From the NCBI GenBank assembly GCA_017614795.1, contig JAGABD010000036.1:1-41373 (forward strand): a stretch of DNA of 41,373 nucleotides, given 5' to 3'. The position numbers were made by a program, and so were the translations under genes. Positions within the stretch are counted from its first letter, which is position 1. Every line of letters starts with the position of its first letter. Of the stretch, positions 41,032 to 41,373 are shown in pieces. Source of the stretch: Bacteroidales bacterium. GTDB taxonomy: Bacteria; Bacteroidota; Bacteroidia; Bacteroidales; UBA932. The notes beneath the pieces were generated by a model that had not been told where the DNA came from, made no database searches, and saw nothing but the letters and a program-made list of their open reading frames with translations.

Positions 41032-41373
41032 ATGAAAAAGATTGTCATCGCGCTCTGTGCGGCGGCCCTTTGCCTTGCCGCCTGCAAGCAGGCCAAACAG
41101 CCTGAATATGTTCCCCTGCAGCCCGATCTCACCGTGCTGCTTTATCCCCAGGGACAGTCGGTCGACGCCGGCATTGTCGAGAACGGACAGCAGATTACCC
41201 TCGGCCCCGGAGAGGACAACGGACTCCGCGGCCCCGAGAAGTACAACCCCGCTAACGGCCACATTTCCAACATCGGCGACAGCGCCCGCGTGGACATCTA
41301 TTTCCCGAAGAAGCCCAACGGACTCTGCATAGTGAACTGCCCGGGCGGCGGCTATCAGATCGTATCTTCCATA
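41032..41373 (+). CDS. Lipoprotein alpha/beta hydrolase (carbohydrate-esterase-like), N-terminal part
   Basis: The gene runs off the right edge after 114 codons. It starts 5 nt after miaB with a lipoprotein signal (MKKIVIALCAAALCLAAC; lipobox LAAC, Cys18). A region with DNGLRGPEKYNPANGHISNI and ARVDIYFPKKPNG follows, then IVNCPGGGYQIVSS, the oxyanion-hole GGGY motif of alpha/beta-hydrolase esterases and xylan-esterase-like proteins. The nucleophile and the rest of the triad lie outside. Likely deacetylates a polysaccharide at the outer membrane or periplasm, but the substrate is unknown. Confidence 0.7.
   Translation, partial: MKKIVIALCAAALCLAACKQAKQPEYVPLQPDLTVLLYPQGQSVDAGIVENGQQITLGPGEDNGLRGPEKYNPANGHISNIGDSARVDIYFPKKPNGLCIVNCPGGGYQIVSSI

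Noticed and set aside
1..41373. tRNA, rRNA, CRISPR, insertion sequence, prophage or defence genes
   Set aside because: Scanning gaps and gene products showed no cloverleaf-like sequence, no repeat-spacer pattern, no transposase or integrase and no toxin-antitoxin or restriction genes.

Overview
The window looks like a chromosomal segment of a GC-rich member of the Bacteroidales. A Rikenellaceae/Alistipes-like or uncultured gut/rumen lineage is possible, but genus cannot be fixed from sequence alone. The evidence is: eight exact copies of the Bacteroidetes -7 promoter motif TAnnTTTG placed directly before gene starts; few Shine-Dalgarno sequences; a Bacteroidetes-type omega subunit beside bamD; GH97; two OmpH/Skp-type proteins; and the nadK-uppS-bamA-ompH order. 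It holds 36 genes, two of them cut by the window ends. Packing is extreme: only about 650 nt lie outside genes, the largest gap is about 103 nt, and no stretch over 300 bases lacks a gene. I saw no tRNA, rRNA, CRISPR array, insertion sequence or prophage gene.

Layout. 1-221: tail of an acetylxylan esterase-like gene (+). 227-1909 (-): grpE-dnaJ. 2006-7001 (-): a tripartite export operon (TolC-like channel, HlyD-like adaptor, two ABC-2 permeases, no ATPase). 7105-13186 (+): a large MscS channel, a MATE exporter, a DUF3737 beta-helix protein and a PatB/MalY-type C-S lyase, tightly coupled. 13183-24826 (-): nine genes without a gap over 17 nt, running nadK, uppS, bamA, ompH/skp, korA, korB, gdhA, an SLC13 carboxylate transporter and a porin. 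24905-28602: two convergent glycosidases (GH31 +, GH97 -) that share a perfect bidirectional terminator and sit between the divergent nadK and pdxJ. 28642-32492 (+): pdxJ, a Skp-like lipoprotein, a GT2 glycosyltransferase and a LysM/periplasmic-binding-like protein. 32499-39660 (-): eight genes (LEA14-like lipoprotein, SPOR-like protein, rpoN, a GDPD phosphodiesterase, trxB, bamD, rpoZ, recN). 39716-41373 (+): miaB and the start of a lipoprotein alpha/beta hydrolase.

How the genes may work together. Outer-membrane biogenesis is the main theme (BamA, BamD, two Skp-like proteins, UppS, SPOR, LysM, porin). A second theme is carbon/nitrogen flow: porin, SLC13 carrier, 2-oxoacid:ferredoxin oxidoreductase and glutamate dehydrogenase could take in a dicarboxylate and turn it, through succinyl-CoA and 2-oxoglutarate, into glutamate. 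The least understood unit is MscS-MATE-DUF3737-PatB. Most of the window is housekeeping. The best leads are that operon, a hairpin in front of grpE, promoters that predict leaderless mRNAs, and the glycosidase pair with its operator-like palindrome.
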